Source of the DNA: Sphingopyxis panaciterrae
GTDB lineage: Bacteria > Pseudomonadota > Alphaproteobacteria > Sphingomonadales > Sphingomonadaceae
Assembly: GCF_011762125.1 (NCBI RefSeq)
Contig: NZ_JAASQN010000002.1
Location: 496,001-560,000, forward strand
DNA length: 64,000 bases
Direction: 5' to 3'
Of the stretch, positions 9,031 through 18,650 are shown in pieces. A program made the translations under genes and the position numbers. Position 1 is the stretch's first letter; every line of letters begins with the position of its first letter. Under the pieces are notes generated by a model. The model did not search any database. It was not told the origin of the DNA and saw nothing but the letters and a program-made list of their open reading frames with translations.

Positions 9031-10715
9031 GCGTGCTGGGGATCATCCAGAACCGCCTTCAGCCGATCGGCCGCGCGCTGATGCTGCCCATCGCGGTGCT
9101 GCCGGTGGCGGGCCTGCTGCTGCGCCTCGGCCAGCCCGACCTCCTCGATCTCGCCTTCGTCGCCAGCGCGGGATCGGCGATCTTCGCCAATATCGGCCTG
9201 TTGTTCGCGATCGGCGTCGGCGTCGGCCTGTCGAAGGAAAATAACGGATCGGCAGGGCTTGCCGGCGCGGTCGCCTATCTCGTCCTCTCCGAGGGCGCGC
9301 GCGCCTTGATGGCGGTGCCGCCCGGTGCCGTGCCCGCGGCGATCACCGATCCGGCTATCCGGGACACGCTGATCGCGGCGTGGAAAAGCAAGGAACTCGC
9401 CAAACTCAGTGTCCCCGCAGGCATCGTGTCGGGGCTTGGTGCCGGCTATCTCTACAATCGGTTTCACACGATCCGCCTGCCCGAATATCTCGCTTTCTTT
9501 GGCGGCCGGCGGTTCGTGCCGATCGCCGCGGGCTTTTTCGGCCTGCTGGCGGCCCCGCTGTTCGGTTTCGGCTTTCCGATGATCGAGAGCGCGATCGACG
9601 GCCTCAGCCAATGGGTGCTCGGCGCCGGCTCCTTCGGGCTGTTCCTCTATGGGCTGCTCAACCGGCTGCTCATCGTCACCGGGCTGCACCATATCCTCAA
9701 CAATCTCGCCTGGTTCGTGCTCGGCGATTTCCATGGCGCATCGGGCGACCTCAACCGCTTTTTCGCGGGCGATCCGACCGCCGGCACCTTCATGAGCGGC
9801 TTTTTCCCGGTCATGATGTTCGGGCTGCCCGCCGCCTGCCTCGCCATGTATCGCGCCGCGCGCCCCGAACGGCGTCCGGCGGTGCTCGGGATGATGTCGT
9901 CGATGGCGCTGACCAGCTTCCTGACCGGCGTCACCGAACCGATCGAATTCAGCTTCATGTTCGTGGCCCCGCTGCTCTACGCGCTGCACGCCATATTGAC
10001 CGGCGTATCGATGGTGGTGATGGACCTGATCGGTGCCAAGCTCGGCTTTGGCTTTTCGGCGGGGCTGTTCGACTATCTGCTGAATTACCGGCTGGCGACG
10101 CATCCGCTGTGGCTGCTGCCCGTCGGGGCGGTTTATTTCGGCATTTATTACGCCAGCTTCAGCTTCGTCATCCGGCGTTTCAACATCATGACGCCGGGCC
10201 GCGAACCGGTCGATGTCGATGAGAAAGCCCACGCCGACGCCGCGACCGACCGGGCACAAGGCTTTATCGCGGCGCTCGGCGGTCCTGCCAATCTGCTGGC
10301 GATCGAGGCGTGCACGACCCGCCTCCGCCTGATCCTCGCCGACCGCACGCTCGCCGACGCAAGCCGCCTGACCGCTTTGGGATCGAAGGGCATGATCGCG
10401 GTCGGCGACCAAGGAGTGCAGGTGGTCGTAGGTCCCGAAGCGGACCTGATCGCGAGTGAAATGCGCGCCCGCATCGATGCCCCGTCGCGCGGCGCTGCGC
10501 CGATTTCCGAAGCGGCGCCATCCGAAACGCTGCCGCCCGATATCGCGGCGAAATTGGGCGGCATGGCCAATATCGCCTCGGCGCGGCGCGTCGGCCGGCG
10601 CTGGATCATCGCGCTCGGCAATTGGCGGGATCAATATGCGGCGCCGCTGGACGACGATTGGCCGCGCCGCTGGACCCGAACCGGTACGGGCGCCATCCAC
10701 CTCATCCCGGGCTGA
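9027..10715 (+). CDS. nagE: PTS N-acetylglucosamine permease EIIBC with extra degenerate EIIB
   Basis: This 562-residue inner-membrane permease imports and phosphorylates GlcNAc. The EIIC part (about 1-385) has many membrane segments and the GLHHILNN, GDLNRFFAGDP and TGVTEPIEFSFMF motifs of glucose-superfamily EIIC. EIIB follows with phospho-Cys429 in AIEACTTRLRL. ATG 9027 overlaps the nagF stop and follows GGAGGA. The tail (about 506-562) resembles a second EIIB start, AAKLGGMANIASARRVGRR, but has no cysteine, so it cannot carry phosphate. GlcNAc specificity rests on the surrounding nag genes. Confidence 0.93.
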   Translation: MSVLGIIQNRLQPIGRALMLPIAVLPVAGLLLRLGQPDLLDLAFVASAGSAIFANIGLLFAIGVGVGLSKENNGSAGLAGAVAYLVLSEGARALMAVPPGAVPAAITDPAIRDTLIAAWKSKELAKLSVPAGIVSGLGAGYLYNRFHTIRLPEYLAFFGGRRFVPIAAGFFGLLAAPLFGFGFPMIESAIDGLSQWVLGAGSFGLFLYGLLNRLLIVTGLHHILNNLAWFVLGDFHGASGDLNRFFAGDPTAGTFMSGFFPVMMFGLPAACLAMYRAARPERRPAVLGMMSSMALTSFLTGVTEPIEFSFMFVAPLLYALHAILTGVSMVVMDLIGAKLGFGFSAGLFDYLLNYRLATHPLWLLPVGAVYFGIYYASFSFVIRRFNIMTPGREPVDVDEKAHADAATDRAQGFIAALGGPANLLAIEACTTRLRLILADRTLADASRLTALGSKGMIAVGDQGVQVVVGPEADLIASEMRARIDAPSRGAAPISEAAPSETLPPDIAAKLGGMANIASARRVGRRWIIALGNWRDQYAAPLDDDWPRRWTRTGTGAIHLIPG

Positions 10716-10747
10716 CCGCGCGCGGTCTCGTCACGGCGGATCGTGCG

Positions 10748-12166
10748 CTACCGGTCTCCCGCCCAGATCGGCGGGACGTGCCGGTGCCATTCGATCGCGC
10801 GCTCGATCTGATAGGCGAGCGCAAGCAGCAGCGCTTCGCCGCCGGGACGGGTCGTGAACTGGATACCGACGGGCAGCCCGTTGTCGCTGAATCCCATGGG
10901 CAGGCTGATTGCCGGCGTGCCGGCGAAATTGTCGATCCAGCAATAGCCGGCATAGTCGATCAGCGGATCCTTTTGATCACCCCATGAAACGTCGGGCCCG
11001 AACACCCCGATACGCGGAATTTCGGTGCTGAGCGTCGGCGTCATCCAGATGTCGACCTGTTCCAGCCGGTCGAGGTAGGCGGCGACAACGCCTTCCATCG
11101 ACGCCCAGGCGGCGGCGTAACGCTCTTCGCTGACCGCCTCCCCTGCCGCGACCAACGTCACCGAACGGTGTTCGAGGTCTGCGGCTTTGACTTCGATCCC
11201 GATCGCCTGCGACAACATGCCGAGGCGACGGCAGAACATGCCCTCGGTGATCGTGCCGAGCAGATCCATCGCGGCCGGGCCTGCGAACGGAAGGTCGGCA
11301 TCGGACACGCGGTGACCAAGCCGGTCGAGCAAGGCGACCGCCTCGCCGAAAACGCGCTGGACGCTCGCGTCGGGCAGTTCGCCCGTTCGCATGACACGGC
11401 TATAGGCGTGGATGCGCAGGCGATGATCGACGGGCGACGTGACCAGCGCGATCGGCGGCAGGCAGTCCGGGTCGCGCGTCTGGGTTGCTGCGAGCCAGGC
11501 CGCGGTATCGCGCACGGTGCGGCTGACGCAGCCGTTGACCGTCAGGTCGGCGATCGAACGAAACGCCTCTTCGCCGGCATTGCGCCCTCGCGAGGGCTTC
11601 AGGCCGACGAGACCGCAGGGCGCGGCACCGTGCCGGATCGACCCAAGCCCGTCGCTGGCATGCGCGACCGGGACGACGCCCGCCGCGACCGCCGCCGCGC
11701 CGCCGCCCGACGAGCCGCCGGGCGTATAGTCGAGGTTCCAGGGATTGCGGGTCGGGCCGAGCAATGGCGATTCGGTGACCGCATTGAGCCCCAGTTCGGG
11801 CATCGACGAGCGCGCGATCGAGATCAGCCCGGCGTCGGCGATGGCGCGTGCATAAGGCGCGTCGGCGGGCGGGATGAAATCGCGGAGCGCGGCCGAACCG
11901 AAGCTGGCCGGCACGCCCTTTTCGGGAAGCATATCCTTGATCAGCGTCGGGATACCGGCAAGCGGGCCCGATCGCGGATCGGCAGCTTGCGTCCGTGCGC
12001 GTTCGAATGTCTGCCAAGCGATGAAGTTGAGCTGCGGATTGACCGCCTCGGCGCGCCCGATCGCCTCGTCGATCAGCGCGGACGATGTGACGCGCCCCGA
12101 CGCGAGCGCGTCGCGCATGTCGACCATGTCCAGGGGGGCCGAACCAGCCGGGCGGGTCGTCGTCAT
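10748..12166 (-). CDS. Amidase signature family amidase
   Basis: This 472-residue hydrolase of amide bonds is probably cytoplasmic, as no signal peptide is visible. The Ser-cisSer-Lys triad is K77 (TLIKDM), S152 (TPGGSSGGG) and S176 ([10 protein letters not shown]); the 24-residue gap between the serines is that of the family. ATG 12166 follows AAGGA on the minus strand and overlaps the MFS stop as ATGA, so amidase and transporter form one operon: import of an amide and its hydrolysis is a natural reading. The substrate is unknown. GatA is unlikely, since no gatB or gatC partner is present. Confidence 0.9.
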   Translation of the reverse strand: MTTTRPAGSAPLDMVDMRDALASGRVTSSALIDEAIGRAEAVNPQLNFIAWQTFERARTQAADPRSGPLAGIPTLIKDMLPEKGVPASFGSAALRDFIPPADAPYARAIADAGLISIARSSMPELGLNAVTESPLLGPTRNPWNLDYTPGGSSGGGAAAVAAGVVPVAHASDGLGSIRHGAAPCGLVGLKPSRGRNAGEEAFRSIADLTVNGCVSRTVRDTAAWLAATQTRDPDCLPPIALVTSPVDHRLRIHAYSRVMRTGELPDASVQRVFGEAVALLDRLGHRVSDADLPFAGPAAMDLLGTITEGMFCRRLGMLSQAIGIEVKAADLEHRSVTLVAAGEAVSEERYAAAWASMEGVVAAYLDRLEQVDIWMTPTLSTEIPRIGVFGPDVSWGDQKDPLIDYAGYCWIDNFAGTPAISLPMGFSDNGLPVGIQFTTRPGGEALLLALAYQIERAIEWHRHVPPIWAGDR

Positions 12167-13542
12167 GGGAATTCCTTTGCGGGTTGGGGCCGGATCGCCC
12201 GGAGCGTAGCGGCATAAGGGCGCGGCGCGAGCGCCATCAGCACCGCCGAGACGATAAGCGACGGCAGGCTGACGATCGTGATCGCCTGCAACATCCCGCG
12301 CGGGCTCTCGATCAGGCCCGAGATCGCGCCGACCGCCAGCGGAGAGGCGGCCAGCGCCAGCGCGTTGACGATGCCGAGGAGCGCCAGAACGCGCGAACGC
12401 AGATGCGGCGGCGCCAGATTTTGCAGCACGCCCGGCATCAGCGAGGAGGCCGCGATGCCCAGCGCCCCCTGGACCGCTGCGACGCAATAGGTCTGGAATG
12501 CCGAGGTCGTGAACGGCAGGAACGCGGCAGGAAGCGGCGTCAATGCGACGAAAATCGCCGCGACCTTGATGGGATCGAAATCGGCATCGGCGCGGCGCAG
12601 CCGAAGCGCCAGCGGCGCCAGCACCACCCCGGCGAGCGTCGCAATCGTGATCGCGGTGCCGAGTCCGACGCCGACGGTCGTCGGGTCGATCCCGAACGCG
12701 CGCGGCAAGGCCAATGGAAACCACATGACCCCCGACGTCATCGCAACCGCCATCGCGAAAATCGAACCCAGGATGCAGACGAGCGTCCGCCAGTGCGCGC
12801 GCGCATAGGGGACGAAATCATTCGATGCGGGATCATCGATGTCGGGCAATGCCCCGGGGGCCGCCGCATGATGGCCAAGCGGCATGGTGAGGACGAGCAG
12901 GAAAAAGAGCGGGCCCGGAATGGCGATCGCCATCATCGCAAGGCGCCAGCTCTCATAATCGGCAAGCCAGCCCGGGAAAGTCGCATGCGCGCCCGCGAGC
13001 CACTGCAGCATCGCGCCGCCCAGCGCCATGCCGAGCCCCGCACCGAGCAGCGAGCCGCCATAGAAAATGAAGTTCGCGGTGTTCCGCTGCTTCTCGGAAA
13101 ACAGATCGGGGATCAGCGCAAAGACGATCGGTGCGAGCCCGGCCTCGCCGATCGCGATACCGATCGTCGCCGCGAACAGACCCCAGAAGCCGCTCTGGAA
13201 AGCGAAGAGCGCGGTCGCGAGCGACCAGCAGGCGACGCCGAGTGCGAGAATGAGGCGGCGGCCGTACCGGTCCGCAAGCCACCCCATCGGATAGCTTGCC
13301 ACGCTGGCGAACACCGCCATGCCCAGCCCCTGGAGCATGCCAAGCTGCAGGTCGGTAAAGCCCAGCGACGTCTGCAGCGACGGAGCGATCAGGCTCAACA
13401 TCTGGCGAACGACGAAGGCAAAGAGCGTCGTCATCAAGAGCACGCCGAGGCCATACCACGCCCAGCGGGCACGGCTCTGCGGCGGTCCCTCTGCCATCGC
13501 GGGGTCACCGAAACCCCCGGCGTTGCCTGTGTCGCTGTTCAT
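12163..13542 (-). CDS. Major facilitator superfamily transporter
   Basis: This 459-residue protein has about 12 hydrophobic segments. Motif A between segments 2 and 3 reads GWLADRYGRRLILAL. It is close to the Spinster/hexuronate-type MFS proteins common in sphingomonads. ATG 13542 follows GGAGAG. It lies upstream of and overlaps the amidase and is divergent from the esterase/TonB receptor operon, so both units may share control through the 138-bp intergenic region. Substrate and direction cannot be read from the sequence. Confidence 0.88.
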   Translation of the reverse strand: MNSDTGNAGGFGDPAMAEGPPQSRARWAWYGLGVLLMTTLFAFVVRQMLSLIAPSLQTSLGFTDLQLGMLQGLGMAVFASVASYPMGWLADRYGRRLILALGVACWSLATALFAFQSGFWGLFAATIGIAIGEAGLAPIVFALIPDLFSEKQRNTANFIFYGGSLLGAGLGMALGGAMLQWLAGAHATFPGWLADYESWRLAMMAIAIPGPLFFLLVLTMPLGHHAAAPGALPDIDDPASNDFVPYARAHWRTLVCILGSIFAMAVAMTSGVMWFPLALPRAFGIDPTTVGVGLGTAITIATLAGVVLAPLALRLRRADADFDPIKVAAIFVALTPLPAAFLPFTTSAFQTYCVAAVQGALGIAASSLMPGVLQNLAPPHLRSRVLALLGIVNALALAASPLAVGAISGLIESPRGMLQAITIVSLPSLIVSAVLMALAPRPYAATLRAIRPQPAKEFP

Positions 13543-13592
13543 TGCCGGCTCTCCATATCGGGCCGTGTTTACGGTTCCGTCCGCTTATATTA

Positions 13593-13656
13593 AACCGGTT
13601 GACTTTATTGTAAAGAGGGTAGATGCCGAGGGGCAACAACGAGAGTCGGCCCCTCG
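13593..13656. promoter_or_regulatory. Divergent control region: AACCGGTT palindrome and 5'-leader hairpin
   Basis: AACCGGTT at 13593-13600 is palindromic and runs into TTGACT (13599-13604), a possible -35 for the esterase. Downstream, CGAGGGGC (13627-13634) pairs with GCCCCTCG (13649-13656) as an 8-bp stem in the esterase leader. The palindrome could be the site of the TetR protein encoded at 16863; the hairpin's role is unknown. Confidence 0.3.
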
Positions 13657-13680
13657 ATCGACTCAGACCGGAGAAGATCA

Positions 13681-14553
13681 ATGCCATTTTCGGTTCGCGC
13701 GTCGCTCGAGCAATTCACCCTTCCCCATCCTTCGGGCGCCGGCCGGTTGACGATCAGCGTTGCGGCGCCGGCGGTCCCCGCGCCCGAGAGCGGCGTTCCC
13801 ATTCTCTATGTGGTCGACGGCGACCTGCTCTTCGGCATGGCGGCTGAAATCGCCCGCGCCGTATCCAGCGTCGCGGCCTTCCCGCCGCATTATGTCGTCG
13901 GCATCGGCTATGACGCCGCTTACGCCGATGTCCTGAAACTGCGCACCGCCGACCTCGCCCCGCCGATCGGCGCCGAGGCGCTCGCCAGTCTCGGCGGGCT
14001 CGGTGCGGCGATCGGCGGCGCGCAGAGCGGCGGGGCCGACGCGTTCCTGAGCTTTTTGACCGACGACCTGCGCCGCGAGATCGGGGCGCGCTACCCGCAG
14101 ACGGCAACCGGCCCGCAGATTTTGTTCGGCCATTCGCTCGGCGGACTGTTCGCGGCGCGCGCGCTGCTGACCCGCCCCGACAGCTTCTCCGCGTTCATTG
14201 CGAGCAGCCCTTCGCTCTGGTGGAACAACTTCTCGATCCTGGGCGATTTGCCGGCCTTCAAGGAACGGCTCGCCGCGCTGCCGCGGCAACCGCGGGTGTT
14301 CATCGACGTCGGCGCCCGCGAACAGGAACTGCCCGCCAGCGTCCCCGACGGCATCGGCGTGACGGTCGCGGAAGCGCAGGCGCAAATCCGCGCCGCGCGG
14401 ATGGTCGACGCGGCGCGCGAATTCGCGGCGGCGCTGCACGAAGCCGGCACGGCCGACGTGCGCCATGTGGCGTTCGCCGAGGACGACCATGTTTCGGCCG
14501 CGCCCGCGGCCATTCTTCACGGCATGCGCTTCGCGCTCGGCCGCGAACGCTGA
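13681..14553 (+). CDS. Alpha/beta hydrolase, esterase-D/enterochelin-esterase-like
   Basis: This 290-residue enzyme of the COG2819 kind has the nucleophile elbow GHSLGG with S152 and a likely catalytic His270 in EDDHVSAAP. No signal peptide is evident, so it should act in the cytoplasm. ATG 13681 follows GGAGAAG. It is followed 35 bp later by a TonB receptor, and relatives of this fold hydrolyse ferric siderophores after import, so an ester-containing ligand brought in by that receptor is plausible. A general carboxylesterase is the alternative. Confidence 0.85.
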   Translation: MPFSVRASLEQFTLPHPSGAGRLTISVAAPAVPAPESGVPILYVVDGDLLFGMAAEIARAVSSVAAFPPHYVVGIGYDAAYADVLKLRTADLAPPIGAEALASLGGLGAAIGGAQSGGADAFLSFLTDDLRREIGARYPQTATGPQILFGHSLGGLFAARALLTRPDSFSAFIASSPSLWWNNFSILGDLPAFKERLAALPRQPRVFIDVGAREQELPASVPDGIGVTVAEAQAQIRAARMVDAAREFAAALHEAGTADVRHVAFAEDDHVSAAPAAILHGMRFALGRER

Positions 14554-14588
14554 AACCGGAAAACATAAAACGGACAAGGGGACTGAAA

Positions 14589-16814
14589 ATGCGACATCTC
14601 ACCAAGGCCCTTGGCGGCACCGCGCTGGCTCTTGCCCTCGCCGTGCCGGCTATCGCGTCGGCGCAGGATGGCGATACCGGCATCGCCGACGAAATCGTCG
14701 TGACCGCGCAAAAACGGTCGCAGACGCTGATCGACGTGCCGCAATCGGTGTCGGTCGTATCGGGCGCCACGCTCGAACGGCAGGGCGCGACCGGTTTCGC
14801 CGACTATCTGAAGAATGTCCCGAGCCTGCAACTCGTCCAGGGCACGCCCGGCCAGGGACGGCTCGTGCTGCGCGGTATCAACACCGGCGGGGTCGCATCG
14901 ACCGTCGCGGTCTATGTCGACGAAACGCCATTCGGTTCGAGCACCGCGCTCGCCAATGCGTCCGAACTCGCCGGTGATTTCGACTCGTTCGACGTCGCGC
15001 GGATCGAGGTGCTGCGCGGACCGCAGGGGACGCTCTATGGCGCCAGCTCGCTTGGCGGCCTGTTGAAGTTCGTCACCAACGAGCCTTCGACCGCCGGGTT
15101 CGAAGCGAAACTGCTTGGCGGGGTCGAATTCACCGACGGCGGCGACGCCTCCTATCGCGGCGCGGCGATGATCAACGTACCGCTCGGCGAGACATTGGCC
15201 TTTCGCGCATCGGGTTCGTACCGCAAGCAAGGCGGCACTATCGATTCGATCGGCACCGCCGGATCGAACGTCCGCAGCAACATCAACGATTTCGAAAATT
15301 ACGGCGGCCGCGCCTCGCTGCTCTGGAAACCCGGCGCGAATTTGAGCGTGCGGCTGAGCGCGCTGTTCCAGAATCTCTATGTCGATGCGCCCGGCGTCGT
15401 CGAGGCGGACCCGGCGACGCTGAAACCGCTTTATGGCGGCCTGACGCAATCGGAATATCTGCCGACCTTCAGCAATGTGAAATACCGCCTCTACAACGGC
15501 ACGATCGCATATGATTTCGGCCCGGCGACATTGACCTCGGCGACGAGTTACGGCGAGCAGCTCCAGTCGTTCCGCGCCGATTATACGGCCAATCTGAGCC
15601 CGGTGCTCGGCACTTATGTCTATTTCGACCAGCTTACCGAAAGCCGCAAATTGACGCAGGAGCTGCGGCTGGCATCGAACGGCGGCGATTTTCTCGAATG
15701 GATGATCGGCGGCTATTACACGCACGAGAAGGCGCGCATCTTCCAGAATCTCCAGACCGCGGTGCCCGGGACGCCCGGCGTGCTGACGCCGATCGACCTT
15801 CCGTATGACCTCGCGGTGTTCAACCTCGCTTCGCGCTACAAGGAGATCGCGGCTTTCGCCAATGCGACGCTGCATCTCGCGCCCTGGTTCGACATCGATC
15901 TGGGCGGCCGCTACAGCCACAACAGCCAGCGCGCCGATCAGGTCACCGACGGCGTCCTGCTGGGTGCCGCGGTGATCGACGACGTCCGCTCGTCCGACAA
16001 TGTCTTCACCTGGTCGGTCGCCCCGAAGATCAAGTTCGGCGGGCAAGCGTCGCTCTATGCCCGCGTCGCCAAGGGCTATCGTCCCGGCGGCCCCAATGTC
16101 ATCCCCATCGGCTCGCCCCCCGGCACGCCGCGGACCTTCGAACCCGATACGGTCACCAGCTATGAAATCGGGTTCAAGGGCGACACTGCCGACCGGACCG
16201 CGTCGATCGAGGCCGCGCTCTATCATATCGACTGGACGAACATCCAGCTCGCCGCTGTCGTCAATGGTTTCGGGGTCAACGTCAACGGCGCGAGCGCCAG
16301 GGTCGACGGCGCCGAAATCGCCGCGACGCTGCGCCCGGCGAAGGGTTTCACGACCTCGATCGGCTTCACCTTCACCGACGCGCGGCTCGGCGGCGATACC
16401 GATCCGTTGGCGGTCGGCGCGGTCAAGGGCGATCGCCTGCCCTTCACCCCCAGATACAATGTCAACTTCAACGCCGACTATCAGTGGGAATTGGGATCCG
16501 GCGTCACCGCCTCGATCGGCGGTTCGATCCGCTCGCTTTCGCGCCAGAGCGGCGGTTTCGATCCCGCGTACCTCGCCGCCTTTGGGCACTTCCCCCGCGT
16601 GAAGGCCTATGAAGTGATCGACCTGCGCGCCGGGATCGACTTCGGGCGCTATATGCTGAGCGCTTATGCCAATAATCTGACGAACAGCGGCGGCGTGACC
16701 TCGACGCAGGCGCTGCTCGGTGTTGCGGGGTTGCCGCGCAACGTCAATGGCGCGCTGGGAACGGGCGTCGTCCGGCCGCGGACCATCGGCGTCAACGCGA
16801 CGGTGGAATTCTGA
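14589..16814 (+). CDS. TonB-dependent receptor (siderophore/small-molecule type)
   Basis: This 741-residue receptor has a signal peptide ending near AIASAQ, a TonB box region DEIVVTAQKR, plug motifs VPQSVSVVSGATLERQG and DVARIEVLRGPQGTLYGASS, and a barrel ending TIGVNATVEF. ATG 14589 follows AAGGGGA; an open frame extending upstream to 14220 overlaps the esterase and is spurious. The operon order is esterase, receptor, TetR regulator. The cargo is unknown. This plug subtype is abundant in sphingomonads and is not restricted to iron complexes. Confidence 0.9.
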   Translation: MRHLTKALGGTALALALAVPAIASAQDGDTGIADEIVVTAQKRSQTLIDVPQSVSVVSGATLERQGATGFADYLKNVPSLQLVQGTPGQGRLVLRGINTGGVASTVAVYVDETPFGSSTALANASELAGDFDSFDVARIEVLRGPQGTLYGASSLGGLLKFVTNEPSTAGFEAKLLGGVEFTDGGDASYRGAAMINVPLGETLAFRASGSYRKQGGTIDSIGTAGSNVRSNINDFENYGGRASLLWKPGANLSVRLSALFQNLYVDAPGVVEADPATLKPLYGGLTQSEYLPTFSNVKYRLYNGTIAYDFGPATLTSATSYGEQLQSFRADYTANLSPVLGTYVYFDQLTESRKLTQELRLASNGGDFLEWMIGGYYTHEKARIFQNLQTAVPGTPGVLTPIDLPYDLAVFNLASRYKEIAAFANATLHLAPWFDIDLGGRYSHNSQRADQVTDGVLLGAAVIDDVRSSDNVFTWSVAPKIKFGGQASLYARVAKGYRPGGPNVIPIGSPPGTPRTFEPDTVTSYEIGFKGDTADRTASIEAALYHIDWTNIQLAAVVNGFGVNVNGASARVDGAEIAATLRPAKGFTTSIGFTFTDARLGGDTDPLAVGAVKGDRLPFTPRYNVNFNADYQWELGSGVTASIGGSIRSLSRQSGGFDPAYLAAFGHFPRVKAYEVIDLRAGIDFGRYMLSAYANNLTNSGGVTSTQALLGVAGLPRNVNGALGTGVVRPRTIGVNATVEF

Positions 16815-16862
16815 TGCGGCCGGCCTATCCTTCGGGCAAGAGCGACCGCAGATGAGCAAGAC

Positions 16863-17486
16863 ATGACGACCGCCACCGCGACCAAACCCCGCCGCACCCA
16901 GGCCGACCGCAGCGCCGCGACCCGCGCCAAGGTGCTCGCCGCGGCGCGCGACGTGCTCTGCGCGCAAGGCTATTCGGGCGCGACGATGCACGCGATCCGC
17001 GATGCGGCGGGCATGAGCCTCGGCGCCATTCAGCACCAGTTCCCGTCGAAGGCCAAGCTGATGGCCGCGGTCGCCGCCGAATTCGCTGCCTATCGTACGC
17101 AGATCTATACCGGCGCCATCCGCCGCGGCACCACGCCCCGCCAGTCGATGGAAAATCTGATCGACGCCAATTATCAGATGGTCAGCCGCCCCGAAATGGC
17201 GGCGGTGCTGGAGATTCACCTCGCCCGGCGCAACGACCCCGATCTCGACCAGGAAGTCGGGCCGAGCGCGCGGCGCTTCGACCGGCGGGTTCGTTTGTGG
17301 GGCCATATGATCCTGCGCGCGGCGGGCATCGACAATGATCAGGCCTATCAGACGCTGCAATTGCTCAACAACGCCGTCACGCGCGGCCTGACGGTCGAAT
17401 TTATCCGCAATCCGGACATGGCTTTGATCGAGCGATCCGTCGCGATCTGGAAAGCCCATATGCTCGAACTGGTTTTCGGTCCCTGA
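16863..17486 (+). CDS. TetR-family transcriptional regulator
   Basis: This 207-residue protein has an N-terminal TetR HTH at about residues 15-62 (LCAQGYSGATMHAIRDAAG, SLGAIQHQFPSKAKLMAA) and an unrecognised ligand domain. It follows the TonB receptor by 48 bp on the same strand and probably controls that operon and possibly the divergent MFS/amidase pair. No strong ribosome site is visible before ATG 16863. Confidence 0.88.
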   Translation: MTTATATKPRRTQADRSAATRAKVLAAARDVLCAQGYSGATMHAIRDAAGMSLGAIQHQFPSKAKLMAAVAAEFAAYRTQIYTGAIRRGTTPRQSMENLIDANYQMVSRPEMAAVLEIHLARRNDPDLDQEVGPSARRFDRRVRLWGHMILRAAGIDNDQAYQTLQLLNNAVTRGLTVEFIRNPDMALIERSVAIWKAHMLELVFGP

Positions 17487-17910
17487 CGATGGGTTCCCGG
17501 GGCCTGAATAAGCGGCACGTCGACCTGGCATCATTCATGCCCGCGCTGACCGGAAAACAGATGTCGCCGCCGCATTCGCCGCAGTGGCCGGCCGCGAATA
17601 TTCGGATCAGCGGCTGATCGAGGCGGCCAAGAGCGCAAAATGAACAAATTTGCCAGCCTGGCAGGAGCAGTAGGACTCGAATATTTCAAGTATCTATTTT
17701 ATTAGCTTTAAAACTCAAAAACCGTCCATCTATCAACAAAATCACCACCGGTTACCTGGGCTGTAGCGGGCCTTATCGGGACGATCTGTTCCATTTTCGA
17801 TCAAACGACCATAGATACGGCGAAACGTTTTCAGATTGCTCCGCCGACAACCTTCCCTCCCCTGAAATCTTCAAGACAATTGGGTCACAGGCGCGCGCCC
17901 ACCTGACCGG
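17487..17910. other. No gene recognised
   Basis: A short plus-strand frame ending at the TGA near 17643 (QRLIEAAKSAK at its end) has no start codon and looks like a gene tail. The stretch 17660-17760 is AT-rich relative to its surroundings. Nothing else is recognised. Confidence 0.4.
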
Positions 17911-18025
17911 CCACGAGGGCTTCACGTCGGACGAAGAAGGCGCAAGATTGCTGATCGAATATGCGTTGCTCGGCCCCGATGCGGTTTCGGGCCGTTTTGT
18001 CGAAGCGGGCGGCGAGACGCCCTGA
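17911..18025 (+). pseudogene. C-terminal fragment of a short-chain dehydrogenase
   Basis: The reading frame ending with TGA at 18023-18025 encodes FTSDEEGARLLIEYALLG followed by SGRFVEAGGETP. This resembles the C-terminus of carbonyl-reductase-type SDR enzymes, which typically read EEGAR, then GPSGRFF, then a final PW. No Rossmann motif or catalytic YxxxK is found upstream, so only about 40 residues remain. The identification rests on a short match to a recalled family pattern. Confidence 0.45.
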
Positions 18026-18196
18026 TAATATTTCGCGAACCCGCACGATGCCAGGCGCCGCTATTCGGTGTGCCGGGATGTCGGAGCTTATCCCGGCACA
18101 GCCCTGCAGCGCAGTCCTCGTCGATGCGGACATTGGCGCCGGCCTCCGCCGCTACGAAAGCCGCGTCAGGCCTGGCTGCAGACCCTGCAAAAATTT

Positions 18197-18650
18197 CTAC
18201 CGCTGCAGCTGCCGGTGGATGCGCCCGTCCACCATCACAAAAACGACCGCTTCGGGCGCTTCCATCACCGCAATGTCCTCAAGGGGGTCGCCGTCAACCG
18301 CGATTATGTCGGCGAGGGCCCTTTGGCGATACAGCCAAGCTCACCCGACTTACCGAGAATCGGCGCGTTCACCGATGTGGCAGAACGGAGAACATCGATC
18401 GGTGTCTCGAGTCCCTTGCGCAACCCGAACTCGGTAAGTTCGTTGCCATGCGTCTTGCCGAACAAATCGGTGCCGAAACCGATCGGAATTCCGGACCGGC
18501 GAAGCAGCCGGACGCTGTCGGCCGCGCAGCTGGCAACTTTTTCAAGCTTCTCCATATTCTCCTCGCCCAGCCCCGCCTGCCGGCCTTTGGCAAGGAAAGC
18601 GCCGAGGATCGCAAGCGTCGGCACAGCGTAGGCCCTATTCTCGACCATGG
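18197..18650 (-). pseudogene. Amidohydrolase C-terminal remnant with frameshift
   Basis: The minus-strand frame from about 18650 encodes AYAVPTLAILGAFLAKGRQ and GIPIGFGTDLFGKTHGNEL, the metal-site GTD region of imidazolonepropionase/prolidase-like amidohydrolases. It stops early at 18304. In the next frame the same protein continues with ALADIIAVDGDPLEDIAVME and FVMVDGRIHRQL up to the stop at 18197, so a single-base frameshift lies near 18315. The N-terminal half, with the HxH metal site, is missing; the fragment is fused directly to the SMC-hinge-like remnant at about 18650. Confidence 0.75.

Noticed and set aside
8280..10700. 806-codon minus-strand frame opposite nagF/nagE
   Set aside because: No domain or ribosome site; the PTS motifs on the plus strand explain the DNA.
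10748..12166. GatA subunit of tRNA amidotransferase
   Set aside because: Same family, but no gatB or gatC nearby and the gene is coupled to an MFS transporter.
14517..17534. 1005-codon open frame on the minus strand opposite the TonB receptor and TetR genes
   Set aside because: It is a shadow of high third-position GC; the plus-strand frames have signal peptide, plug motifs and a TetR HTH, while this one has only low-complexity Arg/Gly/Ala sequence.
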